A stretch of 64,000 nt of DNA from the NCBI GenBank assembly GCA_948144175.1, contig CANXME010002673.1, forward strand, positions 62,001-126,000. The letters run 5' to 3'. Source of the stretch: Closterium sp. NIES-65 (lineage: Eukaryota > Streptophyta > Zygnematophyceae > Desmidiales > Closteriaceae). The first letter of the stretch is position 1. The number at the start of each line of letters is the position of its first letter. The position numbers were made by a program, and so were the translations under genes. Below, one piece after another: positions 41,676 through 53,618 of this stretch. The notes under the pieces were generated by a model. That model ran no database searches. It saw only the letters and a program-made list of their open reading frames with translations, and was not told the origin of the DNA.

Positions 41676-44619
41676 TGTTAGAAGCTAAGGATGATAGACT
41701 AGTAGGAGATTAGGGTACAAGTATCGAGAGAGTTGTGTTGTACCCTATACAAGGTACCACACTGCAGCCTAACAGAACAAACATAACAACATATAAACAT
41801 GTTTTGACGCACCCCCATAGGCGAAATGGGGGACAACAAGTGGTCACAAAACCAGTCAAGAGAAGCAAACAAAGCAAAGCTCGGGGTGGATCTCAAGATC
41901 ACCACTCATTCCGAGCACAAGCAAATGGCCACAAGGCCAGTTCACATGCAGAGTTTATAATAGCAAGAGAAGTACACTGATCACAACCTAGCAAGTGGAA
42001 GCATGCAGGTATACTCATATATATCAGAGTGTAACAAGGGCAAGGCAAGATCAAGAGACAAGCAGGTGAGGCAGAGTGAGCACAAGCCCAAGAGCAGTGC
42101 AGAAACGCTGATGATCACCAGACCCGAGGGCCTTGGTGAAGACATCAGCAGTGTTGGCCTGTGAGACCACGTACGAGAGGCAAAGCTGATCACGCTGCTG
42201 CAACTCTCGTGTGAGGAATTAACGAAGCGCAATGTGCTTCGTTCTGTGCTCCAATCTCTGGTCCTGACACAAGGCAATCATGGTCTTGTTGTCGACGTAC
42301 AGAACTGGAGGAGAACGAGGCCGCTCACCCAAGTCAGTCAGCAGGTAGGTCAGCCAGCGGAGCTCCTGTACAGCCATAGCCCCAGCATAGATCTCGGCCT
42401 CACAGCTGGAACTAAGTACAGAAGACGAGCGAGTGGACCTGCATGAGACAGAACCAGTGCCGAGACTAAAGCTGTAACCCTGTGTCGACCGGTGAGTCGT
42501 TTGGTCATCAGCCCAAGAAGCGTCTGAGTGACCAGTGAGCACAACTGGACCATGTTCCCCAAGCACAAGCCACATGCCTGATGTACTGCACAAGTAACGC
42601 AGTACCCTCTGTGCAGCTGTCCAGTGCTCTTTCCGGTGTCTACTGGGCGCAACGTAGCGAGCAAGGAGGCTGAGAGGGTACGCGAGGTCAGGTCGTGTGC
42701 ACGTCATCAAGTACATGAGGCAACCCACAAGCTCTGGATACGGACCACTCCGCTCTACGGACTCGTCCGAAGGGGGAGCTGAGAGCGAGTGGTCAGTATG
42801 CAGAGGAGTGGGCTGTGGCAAGGAGAACTGGAAGCCGAAGCGGTGAAGGACCTGCTGCACCATGTGTGACTAAGTGAGGGTGATGGTGCGGCGTGCTCTG
42901 TCCCGGGTGATCTGCAAGCCAAGATAGCTCCGCAGCTCACCCAGGTTAGTGCAGGTGTGTCTCTCCTGCAGCTCCGCCTTCACTAGGGCCAGTGCCTCAG
43001 TGTCAGCAGTAGCAAAAACCAAGTTGTCGACGTACACGAGAACATAGAACGGCGGCAGCAAGTGTTTGTGCGTAGAAACAGCAAAGGGTCAGCCGTCGAC
43101 ACAACGAAATCTAGAGCCGCCAGCATAGTCCACAGTGTGTCGTACCACACACAGGGCGCTTGACGCAGATCGTACACTGGCCGCCGGAGGCTCCACTGGG
43201 TACCCTCAGGAAACGACCCAGTGAAGCCACGAGGGAGGTGCAACCAGATCGCCTCGTGAAGGCTGCTCTGCAGGAAGGCTATCGAGAAGTCGAGGGAGTG
43301 CAGCTCGTAGTCACGCTATGCTGCAATTTGCAGTAACACCCGAAGAGTGATCATCTTTGGGGTGGGTGAGAATGTCGGGAAGAATTCGACCCCCTCTCGC
43401 TGACTAAAGCCTCATGCAACGTGACGCGCCTTGAAGGCAGGCGGAGAACCCAATGGCCGCTTCACCCTGAAAATCCACATGCCATCGATTATTTTCGCCC
43501 CAAGTGGGGGAACTGCGTCGACGTAGGTGCCTGTGGACTTCCAGGAAGCCATCTCTGCGTCCATGGGTGTCTTCCACTGAGAGGAGTACGGACCCGTGAT
43601 CGCGTTTGCGTAAGAGCGCGGGGTCGGGATATCCAGTGCATCCGGGTCTTCCTCAGGGCAAAGTAGCGTGGACGCGAGATGAGGTGCAGCGGCCGCTAGG
43701 CACTCCAGCTCAAATTGCCTGTCCTCAATGACATCACAGCCAAGGGCAAGCTCACCTCCGATGGAGAGAGGACAGGCAGAGTCAAAGGAAGGCGTAGTCA
43801 AGGCGGCACAAAGCAGCAAAGTCAACAAGCTCAGCAACTAAGGTAGACGCACCAGCAGACTCAAAGGAAGGGTCAATTACAACCGTAGCAAGAAAACGAT
43901 TGATAGTCCGACTGACAGCACGAACACGGTCAGACTCAGGGCCAGGAACGTGAGGAAGAGAGGACGCAGGAGGCGACGGCAGGACAACACGCTGTGGAAC
44001 AGAGGAAGAATGAAGTGCCATGATGTGCATGCCTGGGACAGGTGGAGGACGAGGACAGGCAGCACGACGAATACGGATAGGCGTCACAGGACGCGACGCA
44101 TGCTCTCTACTCTCAGTAATGGACTCCGTCACCGTAGTGTAAGGGACAGGAGCAGGCAGTGGGGAGTGAGGTAGTAACTGTGGCTGAGACTGGTCCGGCG
44201 GTGGAGTAGTGCCAGCAACAGGTTACAACAGGAGGGAGACTGAGAAGGTGATGAAGAGCAGATGGCTGCTGCGGAGTAGTCGCACCCCCAGAACCTCCAG
44301 CTCTAGTAGTAACATCACCCCCAGTACCAGCACCTCCAACTCTACCACTGGGGCTGCCCCTCCGGACAACCCAGTCGCGAAGCTGCTGCGGCGAGAGCAA
44401 CTCCTGCCGACTAGCACCACCAACTCCAGCACCTCTAGTAGTATCTCCAGCACAAGCACCTCCAGCACCTCCAACTCCAGTACCTCTAGTAGCACCTCCA
44501 GTGTCAGTACCTCGAGTACCCGTGCCTCCAACACCTCCAACTCCAGTACCTCTAGTAGTAGTACCTCCAGAACCAGTGCCTCCGGCACCTCCAACTCCAG
44601 TACCGCCAGCAGAATCCCC
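41676..44619 (-). mobile_element. Copia-1b, 3' part, minus strand, decayed and interrupted
   Basis: A minus-strand LTR (41676-41811, TG...CA) is followed, moving right, by RNase H, RT and the Gly/Ser/Thr-rich linker of a Copia-1 family pol. RNase H is at 42219-42863 (SDASWADDQ, SSSCEAEIYAGA, LYVDNKTMIAL). RT is in pieces at 42870-43243 and 43412-43837 (WKSTGTYVDAVPP, WIFRVKRPLGSP). The catalytic YVDD reads YVDN (codon at 43023-43025). Several frameshifts separate the pieces. The linker stops abruptly at 44619 where Copia-2b begins. It is more diverged than copies 1a and 1c. Confidence 0.85.
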
Positions 44620-47600
44620 TGTTTACGGGAGTGGAGTGTTGGCTACGCCCTTGCTTAGCAACGCCGACGACTTGGTCTGATGTACGGGTGAAGCAGCCGA
44701 CCGTTCAAAGTGGGAGAGCTGCTTGACGAGCTTTGTCGAGCTGCAGGGGACCGCTGTGGTGTTGGTGTCGACCAGGGAGCTCGACAGCTGCAGCTGACTG
44801 GGCTGGGCGACGGGTGGGCCGTCGACCAGAAGAAGCAGTTCGACCATGAGGTCGACGGAGAAGTCCGTCGACCTGACAAGTGAGCAGCGGTTGACGAGGG
44901 GAGCTCGGTGACAACAGCTGACAGTTCTGGTCGACAGAGGGGTCCGTCGACCAGGGGGCAGCTCGACGGGAGCTGTGGTCGACCAGAGGCACCTGGTGGT
45001 CAACTAGAGGCACCTGGTGGTCGACCAGAGGCACCTGGTGGTCGACCAGAGCATCTGGTGGCCGACCAGGTCGACCAGGTAACCTGTTCGGCGAGTTCTG
45101 CGGAGGCACGCGAACGTCGTCGAGGTTGCGGTGACGCAGGCGACTTCGGGCTGGTATCCCAAAGTCGATGTGGCTCGTCAGGCGCAGACAACAGACGACG
45201 GATGCACAATGATGCAAGTCGGGCCAATCCCCTGCGCGCACTTGCGAGCGTGCGCAGTGCTGTCTTCTACAAAGCACCGCTGGACAGCCGCTCTGCTGCA
45301 GCGTTGGCACGCCGTCGACCTGCTATGTTGGCAGGTTAAATTTCTGCAGTGCTGGCGCGGCTCCTCTACGCAACGCTGGCAGGCGGTCGACCAAGCTGTG
45401 CTGGCGGTCAACCAGGCTAGCTGCAGGTTGCTAGGTGCTTGATGTGGTCATTGTTGTCATTGCTTGTTGTATCATTCTGGAATTTTGACTTTGCTAGTGG
45501 AAACTCTTGCCGATTTCTCCCGTGAATGTGCAAGCACTAAGGAACTAAGCAAAGCCTCGATCACTCCTAATAGTTTGTGCCAACCCCCGTAGTATAGCTC
45601 ACCACCATTGTAGAGTGACTCTCCACATGGTGCGGTGAGCGTGGACGGCCCCGCAAATTACCTTCAGATAGGAGCCAATTTTTGCACCTACTAAGTCGTT
45701 TGTAGGCCGGCAGCAGTGTTAGTCGCCATGGTCGACCCCGTAGCTAATGCGGGCGTAGTGGACACCTTGGAGGCACGTTTGGCTGATGCGAGGAAACGCC
45801 ATGATGATGGCGATTACGGGTCGATGCCCTGGGCGATCGCTGAGTTGGGCGTCCGCTCGCAGTGGGCGACGAAGCACCCTTCCCGTCCTGCATCTCCTCG
45901 ACCGGTACGAAACGAAGGTGGCGTCGACGACGAGGTCGACTGCGGTGTACGAGCCAGCGGCAACAATGGCACGAAGCAGAGAGGGGTGATCAAGGTCGAC
46001 GGTGGCGTCGACAGGAGCCAGGCACGAGTGCAGCGGTCGACGGCGGCTGCAGGCAGCTCGCGTGCCGACGTCGATGGTCGACGCCGCTCTCCTCTACGAA
46101 GCGGTGGAGGGCTCTCAATGACGACGCACATGACGGCAGGCGGGATCGCACCGGCGTATGGCTACTTCAAGTTTTCACCGGAACGGATCACCGTCGCACC
46201 GCTGCAAGGTCGACGGGACCTCATCACCTGGAGGGAGTCGATAGAACCACAGCTGGAGGTCGCCGGGCTGAAGGGCCTCGCCGACGGCACCGTGCCAATT
46301 CCGCATGAGGAAGATGTTGAGCTGCGGGGGGGGTTTCGTGCTGCTCTATTGCTCACCTTCATGGTCATCTCGAGGTCCTGCTCGCCGGTGGTGCAGCTAG
46401 CGCTCAGGTCCTGTCGAGAGCGACTGGACGCCGGTCATCAAGCATGGCACTTCATCCTGTCGATGTACCAGGTGAAGGACGACCTATACATTGGACAGCT
46501 GGAGGAGAAGATGACACACATTCGGATGGGCGAGCAGGAGTCAGCGACGGACTACTGCATCCGTGCCGTAGGGCGATGGCGACGAAATGCTGCTCGTTGC
46601 CGTGACCGGGAGGTGCTCGGTCGAGCACGCTACACCGGATGAGTCCTCTCCGCCGACCTTCGCCCCTGCTCGACGCCGTCGCCGTTGACCGAGGTGGTGG
46701 CTCTGCGGACGATCGTCTCGGCGACAAAGTCGACCCCTGACCGGTTGCATGCGAGGCTCGCGCACGTCGACGTCAACACGATCAAGAGCTCGGCGAAGCA
46801 TGAAGTTGCTACTGGGCTCGACATCAAGCCGTGGATCGGAGCAAACCCGCCGTGTGTCTCGTGCGTCGGAGGAAAGCTGGCGCGGCACACCTTCCCCAAC
46901 AAAGGCTCGGCACATTGACTTGTGCGGGCCATTTCAGGTAGCTGCCAAGGATGGCAGCTTGTACTTCCTGCTGCTAAAGGATCGCCACACTCGATTCGTA
47001 TGGGTGATGCCGGTCGCTAAGAAGAGCGACGTGCTGCGGGAGTTCCAGAAGTGGCTGGTGCTGGTGGAACGGCAGGCGAAAAATTCGGTGCTGATGCTCC
47101 GTTCAGACCGGGGAGGGGAGTTTCTCGGGAAGGAGTTCACCGACTTCGTCGACGGGAAGGGCATCGTCCATGACCTGACGTGCCCTTACACTCCGCACCA
47201 GAACGGCATGGCTGAGCGGAAGATGCGCACGGCCGTTGAGTCCGTGAGGACGATGCTGCTGCACATGGGCGTGCAGCACCACTGGTGGCACCTCGCTCTA
47301 CGACAGGCCGTCTGGGTGCGCAACTGCTTGGAGCGGTCAACGCCGCCACCGGGGACGACTCCGTACCAACTGCTGACCGGGAAGAAGCTCGACCTCATGC
47401 TGGCGCGGGTGTGGGGCTGCATGGTGCAGTTCATGGTTCCCAAGCAGCAGCGGGGTGGGAAGCTGGTGCCGAAAGCTCGCTGGGGGCTTCATCTGGGTGT
47501 GTCGCGGGAGAGCAAGGGCTGGGAGGTTCTGGACTTGACCGACAACAAGGTGGTCACGTCGGTCGAGGTGATCTTCTACGAGACGATGTCGCTGGAGGTG

Positions 47601-48191
47601 TGGAAGGCGAAGTATGGGCCGACGTCGGGGCGGATGCAACCACACCCGCCGACGGACACCTCGACGGCGATGGTCCCACTGCTCGCCGAGGTCGACGAGC
47701 CTGCTGATGAGGATGTCGTGGAGGTTCTTCCTCCTCCGCCTGTTCTTGCTCCTCCCACCCCCGTCGCATATCGGCCTGCGTCGACACCTTAAGGGGAGCC
47801 TTGAGGTGTCGCCCGTGGTGCCGGCCAGTGGCATCGCCGGCGGCCGACAAGGCACTAAGCTGGTCAACTAGGACGGGAAGCCCTTGACGACCGGGGAGCA
47901 GCAGACAAGGTAGCCGGTCGAACAGGAGGCAACAGCAGAGGTGCAATCGACAGGGGAGCAGCATACAGGGCGGTCGACAGAGGAGCTGTCGAAGTCAGCA
48001 GTAGGTGAACAGCAAGTCGAAGGGTCCAAGCAGCCGGTCGAGGAAGGGGAGATGTTGGTAGGAGAAGAGTCCACCGACAGCGATGTGGTGGAGGTTCCGG
48101 TCGAGAAGCCTGAGCTGGGACGCACAGGTCGAACTCGGAAGCTGCCGGAACGGCTGGTCTTCCACGCTTGCCTGCCCCCAACTGCCTTCAC
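44620..48191 (+). mobile_element. Copia-2b, 5' part, inserted in Copia-1b
   Basis: The 5' LTR is 44620-45627 (TGTTTACGGGAGTGG ... CTCCACA), homologous to the Copia-2a LTRs. Gag starts at 45722 (MVDPVANAGVVDTLEARLAD). Gag is cut after ESATDYCIR and joined to sequence that in Copia-2a lies beyond the protease, so the zinc knuckle and protease are missing. Integrase (46749-47792) has HIDLCGPF, LRSDRGGEFLGKEF and PYTPHQNGMAERKM. The frame breaks at several points, and homology stops at 48191 inside the region before RT, where Copia-3 begins. Confidence 0.85.
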
Positions 48192-51012
48192 TGTTGTTGC
48201 AACCTACGGTTTGCACTCGGCTTGTTGTCCGTGTGCGTGTGCGTGCATGCGTGTGTGCATGGAGTGGAATGAGTGCATGAAATAAATATATATTTCATGC
48301 TTCTAATGGTGTGTGATCGATGGGTCATGATGTCGAGAGTGTGTGTCAAGTCAATAGTGAGTTATCGCTAGTCGCGTGTAACGCGGTTATTTTGTGTGTC
48401 CCGCGCGGTTTCTATTTTGTCGTGCGCGGTTTCTATTTTGTCGCTTGTCGAACGTTCGGCGTGTCGCAGGTGTGTGCAGCAGACCCATCAAGAACTCAAG
48501 GATGAGTTTGTGATGAAGAACCCGAGCCCTGGTGTCAACATTCAAGTGATCGCGAAGCTCGCCAAAAGGGTACACCTCAAGATATCAAGATTCGTTACAT
48601 TACAATGTGTAGTGTAACATTTCAGTTGGTGTAGACCCTAGTGAAGGGTAGTTTCGAGACCCTTCGTGGTTGGGGACAGTGTGGCACTGTTCCACATCAC
48701 TGTACCTCGGCTCTTGGGGTTTGTAGGAGCTGGGAGTCATTCCCAACTCGTAACTCTTGCTAACTCTTCCTAAGTTGTGTTCTAAGACTATGTTGCTGCC
48801 ATAGTGCCGTTCGTTCAAACCGACGCTGTGTCGTCAATTCTTAATGAAATCGTGCGATCTAAATTGCCTAGTGTAGGCAACATTAAGGAGCTCCAGATCC
48901 AAGTTGAATGAAGTCATTTAGAGTTGTGAGCAGATCGCTATGAACGTTTAAAGCCGCTGTGCAGAAATCCGACTGTGCACTCTATCTTTCGTTTTAGGCA
49001 CATTGGAGCCTACTGTGACTATAACAAGTGGTATCAGAGCCCCTTGGAGCAGCTACGACTATGACTGGACCTGGAGAAAGGGGTGGCAGAGGTGCTGGTG
49101 GCAATGGAGATGCCCAAGCACAAGGCCAAGCCCGTGATTCAGCCGTGGCGCCCGTGCAACCTACTCTTGGACCTTCTAGGGATGAACCAAGAGTGTTCGG
49201 GCTTGACAAGTTCAACGGCGATAACTTTGCTGAATGGTCCTTCAGAATGGAGAACGTGTTTGATCACTATGATCTGCTGGAGGTGATGGAAGGAACGGAG
49301 AAGCGCCCCGAGAACGACCCGGAGAAGAGCCCGTGGGTGCGGAAGAGCGCACAAGGCTACCTCCTACTTGGGCAAGCGTTGGGGAGCAGCCAGATCCGTC
49401 ACATCAAGCCATTCCAGCGTGATCCAGAAAAGGGACCAAAGGCATGGGCTGCTCTCAAGGGTGTACACGCTCCTGCAACAGCGGCGGTAGCTGTGGTGTT
49501 GGAACGGCAAATGGCGACGCTACGAATTGAGGAAGATGAACCCGTGGAAGACGGGGTGCAGAAATTCTTCGACTTGTTGACGCGGCTAGAGGGAGCTGAT
49601 CTGAACTACAGTGAGCTCCAGAAGAAGACCAAGTTGCTGGCCCTACTCCCCGAGTCGTGGTCCTCGCTCATCATCAATTTGAACCGTGACTTGCCCCGTC
49701 TCTCGCTTGAAGACGTGAAGCGCGCGATCCTACAAGAGGACTTCCGCCGTCGTGAGTTGGCGAGTGCGGATGGCGCCGGGGCAGCAAGCATCGGCCGTGG
49801 ATATGGCCGAGGAAGAGGCAGAGGACGAGGGGGAGGAAGGTTTGGTGGCAGCAACTTTGGCGGAGGCCGCGGGAATGGCGGTTACGGCAGCGACGACAAG
49901 AGCTACGGACGCGGTCGCGGTCGTTTCGAAGGCGAGTGTCATTATTGCGGCAAGAGCGGACACATGTGGCGCGATTGCTTCAAACTCCCTAAAGGATGGA
50001 CCCCTGCTCAAGGCCAAGAGGGCAGAGGAGCAGGTGGAGGGAGAGGAAGAGGCCGTGGAGGCCATGGCAGTCGCAGTGGTGGTGCTGCAAATGTGAAGAG
50101 CGAAGATAACGACAAGGACCCGAGCGGTGATCGGTACCCGGGCCTATTCTACTTCGTGTCGACGCAAGTACCGGCTGGTCCAGAGAAGGATGAAGACCTT
50201 GAGGAGCCAGCAGCTGTAGGGAAGGTGACCCTACACCCCCTGGACTATTGGGTAATCGACAGCGGCGCTACCTATAGCATGACACCTCGCCCGGACTTGC
50301 TCACCGAACTTGAACCGTCATCGGTGAAGCATGTCACATCTGCTTTGGGGCAGCGAGCAGAGGTGAAAGGCATGGGCAAGGCCATGTTCAAAGGTGCTGA
50401 TGGGAAGATGGTGGGCCTCAAGAACGTGCTTTGGGTGCCCAGCCTTGCTGCCAACCTGATTTCCGTGCGGCGATTGGCAAAGGCCGGCATGGACACGAAC
50501 TCGAAGGGAGCCAAGACCTACACCGCAAGGATTGGCGACCGGATTCTTTGGGACCTTCATGAGGACAGGGATGTTGACAACAAGATGTGGCAGATCCCTA
50601 TGGTCCCCATGCCTAAGGAGAGGCAAGTGGCAGCAAGCGTCAGCACCAACGGAGAAGCGGTTGGTAGCGGCGATGGCGCGAACGGTCGCGCTAAGGAGAA
50701 CGAGCTCAAAAAGAGCAAATCTGGAGAGACCAGCAAGCTGTGTGACCATATGGAGAGCGGTGCAGCAGCCAACGAGCAGCACAAGAGTGAGGAGAACCCC
50801 GAGGCAGCAGCGGAGGAGGAGTACGGAGAGAGCATGTGGGGCGCTATTGCGAGCGCGGCATTCTCCAATCCGACTTCGGCTACGGGGGAGTGTGATTGGC
50901 TCACCTTGCATCGGCGAATGGGGCATGTGGCCCTGCCTATCTTGCAGCAGCTAGTGAAGAACCAGATGGTTGCTGGCATACGTGTGAAGGGGGAGCCCGA
51001 TGAGGTGCTTGG
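48192..51012 (+). mobile_element. Copia-3, 5' part (LTR, PBS, gag, protease), inserted in Copia-2b
   Basis: Proposed 5' LTR 48192-49026 (TGTTGTTGCAACC ... GACTATAACA). It is followed two bases later by the initiator-Met tRNA primer site TGGTATCAGAGC at 49029-49040, then gag and protease. It is cut at 51012 where the Copia-4 LTR starts. The LTR 5' edge is inferred from where Copia-2b homology ends and from similarity to the Copia-4 LTR start. Confidence 0.75.
49061..51012 (+). CDS. Copia-3 Gag-protease, intact frame but truncated
   Basis: The first ATG after the primer site is 49061 (MTGPGERGGRGAGG). Gag follows with the UBN2-type core: FNGDNFAEWSFRMENVF, VEDGVQKFFDLLTRL and LLALLPESWSSLI. 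Next come Arg/Gly-rich RGRG stretches, a CCHC zinc knuckle (CHYCGKSGHMWRDC, 49939-49980), and the aspartic protease site (VIDSGATYSM, near 50252). LKNVLWVPSLAANLISVRRL and the GAG-pre-integrase block (LTLHRRMGHVALPILQQL) complete it. The protein breaks off at DEVLG where the next element's LTR begins. Its last three codons and stop (51023-51025) belong to that LTR. Unlike the other copies here, no stop or frameshift occurs in about 650 codons, suggesting recent insertion. Confidence 0.88.
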
Positions 51013-53170
51013 TGTTAGAGACTAAGGACGGAGTTTATGAAGATTAGGAGCCGAAATATCTCAAAATCGTTGGGCCTAGTTTCTGGACAGAATCGTCGAG
51101 TTCACAAGAAACGCCGTCGACAAAAACGCACCGTCAAAACTTCACAAATTTCAGATATGTTGTAGCTCTAGTCCGTGGCTACAATTCCCAAGTTGAATCG
51201 TACGATAAGGTGGAGTATTTCTCGACTTATGAATTTCGGCGCACAGGGGGGTATGCTGCTATAAGAACTTAACTCAATCACAAAGTTCTCACAATTTCTC
51301 AAGATTCACACACAAGGAAGTTAGAGTAGCACTAAACCAGGTGGGAGGGGATGAAGAGGACGAGAGGGAAGGTCCCAAGAGAGTCCCCAACCAAAGGAAA
51401 CTCCATGCCACACAATTCCCTTCCCCATAGGCAACCCATCTTTGACCTTTGTCTCTATCCCAACCTCCACAATCCACCTCAACCCAACTTGGCCACACTT
51501 GCCAACCTGGTTTGGTTTCTCCCAACCACTTGGCAGCATCTACAGTGATGGGTTCGAATTCCCAACCCCCAAAAGTCTTTACCCCATATTGAATCAACCC
51601 CACAACTTCCCATAGTCGCCACAACCGAAGTACAGAAAGCATACGAACTCCAACGTTCGTAACTTTCTTGATATTGCTCCGATCGCGACGATTCTTGGCT
51701 CGTCGGAAAGCTCTTGAGTAGAGCTGTCACTTCAGATATCTGCTCAAGCCAAATATGATCCACACATACTCAGGAAATCCAAACCGCGCAAAGCACAAAT
51801 TCTTGCACACGCTCACACCACGCATGCAACACACGAACACTTGATGGAGGCAGACAGACGTGAATGCATATGGTTGTATCACAACAAACTCCCCCTCTGG
51901 CTGCCAACCATCATCCCACATGCCATAGCTCAAACATGCACTCTCAATGCACACTCATCCCAGCAAGCTTCATTCCCTTCCAATCTTCTTCCATCACTCA
52001 TCCCAACGAACAACCAAACATCTTCGTTATGCCCAAATCTGCAGCTCTCATTTGCAGCCTCTGTCTCATGGCGCTAAGCTCCACAACCTCTCAATAGAGC
52101 CCCATAGCAGTAGGCTATCGCATCCCCATCAATCTGTTCAGCCACAATCCCAGCCGGTACCACACTTGGCGTGCCACGGCTCGTATAGGTCAGCCTGGCA
52201 GGAGGGCGCACATCCCTCCTAGGACGGTCAGCCGTACGTGCGGCACCTTGTGGAGCACCTTGCTGCTGCTGCTGCTGCTGCTGCTCCTCCACCTCAAGTT
52301 CTCCCCCATCCTCTGTCACCCCAGAAAGATCCTCCTCTGAGACAGTGACCTGCACTTGCCTCGAAGGCCGCTGCACCTCATCAGCCTCAATGATCAGCGG
52401 TGTAGTAGAAAGCTTATGCTGCTGCTGCTTCCACTCCTTGTAGTACAATGACTCCAAGAATTTCACATCCCTTGACACAGTCAGCTGCTGGCTGGTCAAG
52501 TCCCATATCAGCCAGCCCTTGTGGTCCTTCGCAAGCCCCAAATGCACACCCCATTTCCCAGAAGCTTCCAGCTTTCCCCTCTTCTCCTTCGGCACATGAA
52601 ACACCACCATGCAGCCGAACGCTCTCAGCATGTTGACTGCTGGTGCACTCCCATACCACTTGGTGTAAGGCACCCACTGCTTGTCCCCCACAGTTGCGAG
52701 CACCCTGTTCTTCACCACAACGACCTGCCATAGTGCAGTCACCCAAAACGGATCCGGCAGCCCTGCTGGCCCGAGTAGAGTGCGGGCACCTTCCTGCAGG
52801 GTCCGGTTGAACCGCTCAGCCACGCCGTTCTGCTGAGAGTTGTAGGGCACCGTGAGCTGATGCTGAATGCCCTTCTTCTTCAGCACCGCCTCAAACTCAT
52901 TGCCAATAAACTCTCCTCCATTGTCGGTGCGGATCACCTTGACCTTGTGTCCGCTCTCCCTTTGAGCTCTCGGCATCCACTCCTTGAGAACAGCCGCTGC
53001 CACCTCCCCCTTTGTCTTCAGAGGGTAGACCCACACCGCACGCGTGTGGTCGTCCACAATGGTCAAGAAGTAGCGGCTGCCGGAGAGAGAAGGGGCCCTC
53101 GTGGGGCCCACCACGTCCATGTGCACAAGTGCAAGTGGAATCAACATTCCGAACGGCAACATTCCGTTTC
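51013..53170 (-). mobile_element. Copia-4, minus strand: 3' LTR plus integrase, no RT
   Basis: The 3' LTR is 51013-51886, read on the minus strand as TGTTGTGATACAACC ... TCTCTAACA. It is preceded on that strand by a purine tract (AGAGGGGGAG, complement of about 51890-51900). The integrase ORF (next entry) lies about 190 bp away, with no RT or RNase H between. It lacks its 5' half: homology ends near 53170. The LTR matches the solo LTR at 32356-33196. Confidence 0.8.
52074..53162 (-). CDS. Copia-4 integrase, intact frame, RT/RNase H missing
   Basis: The ORF reads VHMDVVGPTRAPSLSGSRYF, FLTIVDDHTRAVWVYPLK, VIRTDNGGEFIGNEF and PYNSQQNGVAERFNRTLQEG. This gives the three integrase acids (HMD, TDNGGEF, GVAERFN). 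It continues WGVHLGLAKDHKGWL, a poly-Gln stretch and RPPARLTYTSRGTPS, then ends DAIAYCYGALLRGCGA. In Copia elements the RT normally follows; here the frame stops and the LTR begins. This is either an internal deletion or a structural variant. The N-terminal zinc-binding part is missing. No stops interrupt about 360 codons. Confidence 0.85.
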   Translation of the reverse strand: MLPFGMLIPLALVHMDVVGPTRAPSLSGSRYFLTIVDDHTRAVWVYPLKTKGEVAAAVLKEWMPRAQRESGHKVKVIRTDNGGEFIGNEFEAVLKKKGIQHQLTVPYNSQQNGVAERFNRTLQEGARTLLGPAGLPDPFWVTALWQVVVVKNRVLATVGDKQWVPYTKWYGSAPAVNMLRAFGCMVVFHVPKEKRGKLEASGKWGVHLGLAKDHKGWLIWDLTSQQLTVSRDVKFLESLYYKEWKQQQHKLSTTPLIIEADEVQRPSRQVQVTVSEEDLSGVTEDGGELEVEEQQQQQQQQGAPQGAARTADRPRRDVRPPARLTYTSRGTPSVVPAGIVAEQIDGDAIAYCYGALLRGCGA

Positions 53171-53618
53171 CCGTTGCTCAACTTGGAGGCAGTCCCGAAA
53201 CAAGCTTAGTCGGACCGCGCGTGTTATGAGTGTGCCTTTTAACAGTAACAACTGATACAGTACTTGCATCATCGCAAAACGTATAATTGTCTCATTTGTG
53301 ACTCTGCTTGTATTGATCGATTCAACAGTATTGACGTAACCAGGTAACAATGGTTACTAAATTTTACGTCGTTACGCACCCAATAAAGTTACGTTGTAAT
53401 GAAGTAACACAGCAAGACAGTAACAAAATACTGCACTAAATTACAGTACCAAATAAGTGATAACAGCAAATATGTTATTTAGTTAGATTAATAGAGAAAG
53501 AAAACGTTACAATAAAACTACAAATACTACTCAAATGATGAAAACACTCCTCCAGCTACTCACCAAGAACTATCTACTCATCCAGCTCCTCATCAAGAAC
53601 ATCCTCATCCTCCTCCTC
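53171..53618. other. A/T-richer spacer, no gene
   Basis: Contains repeated GTAAC/GTTAC motifs (53335-53515). No coding sequence or element end was recognised. Confidence 0.5.

Noticed and set aside
51345..51550. Small plus-strand frames inside the Copia-4 LTR
   Set aside because: They lie wholly in LTR sequence that is homologous to the solo LTR, where they are not conserved.
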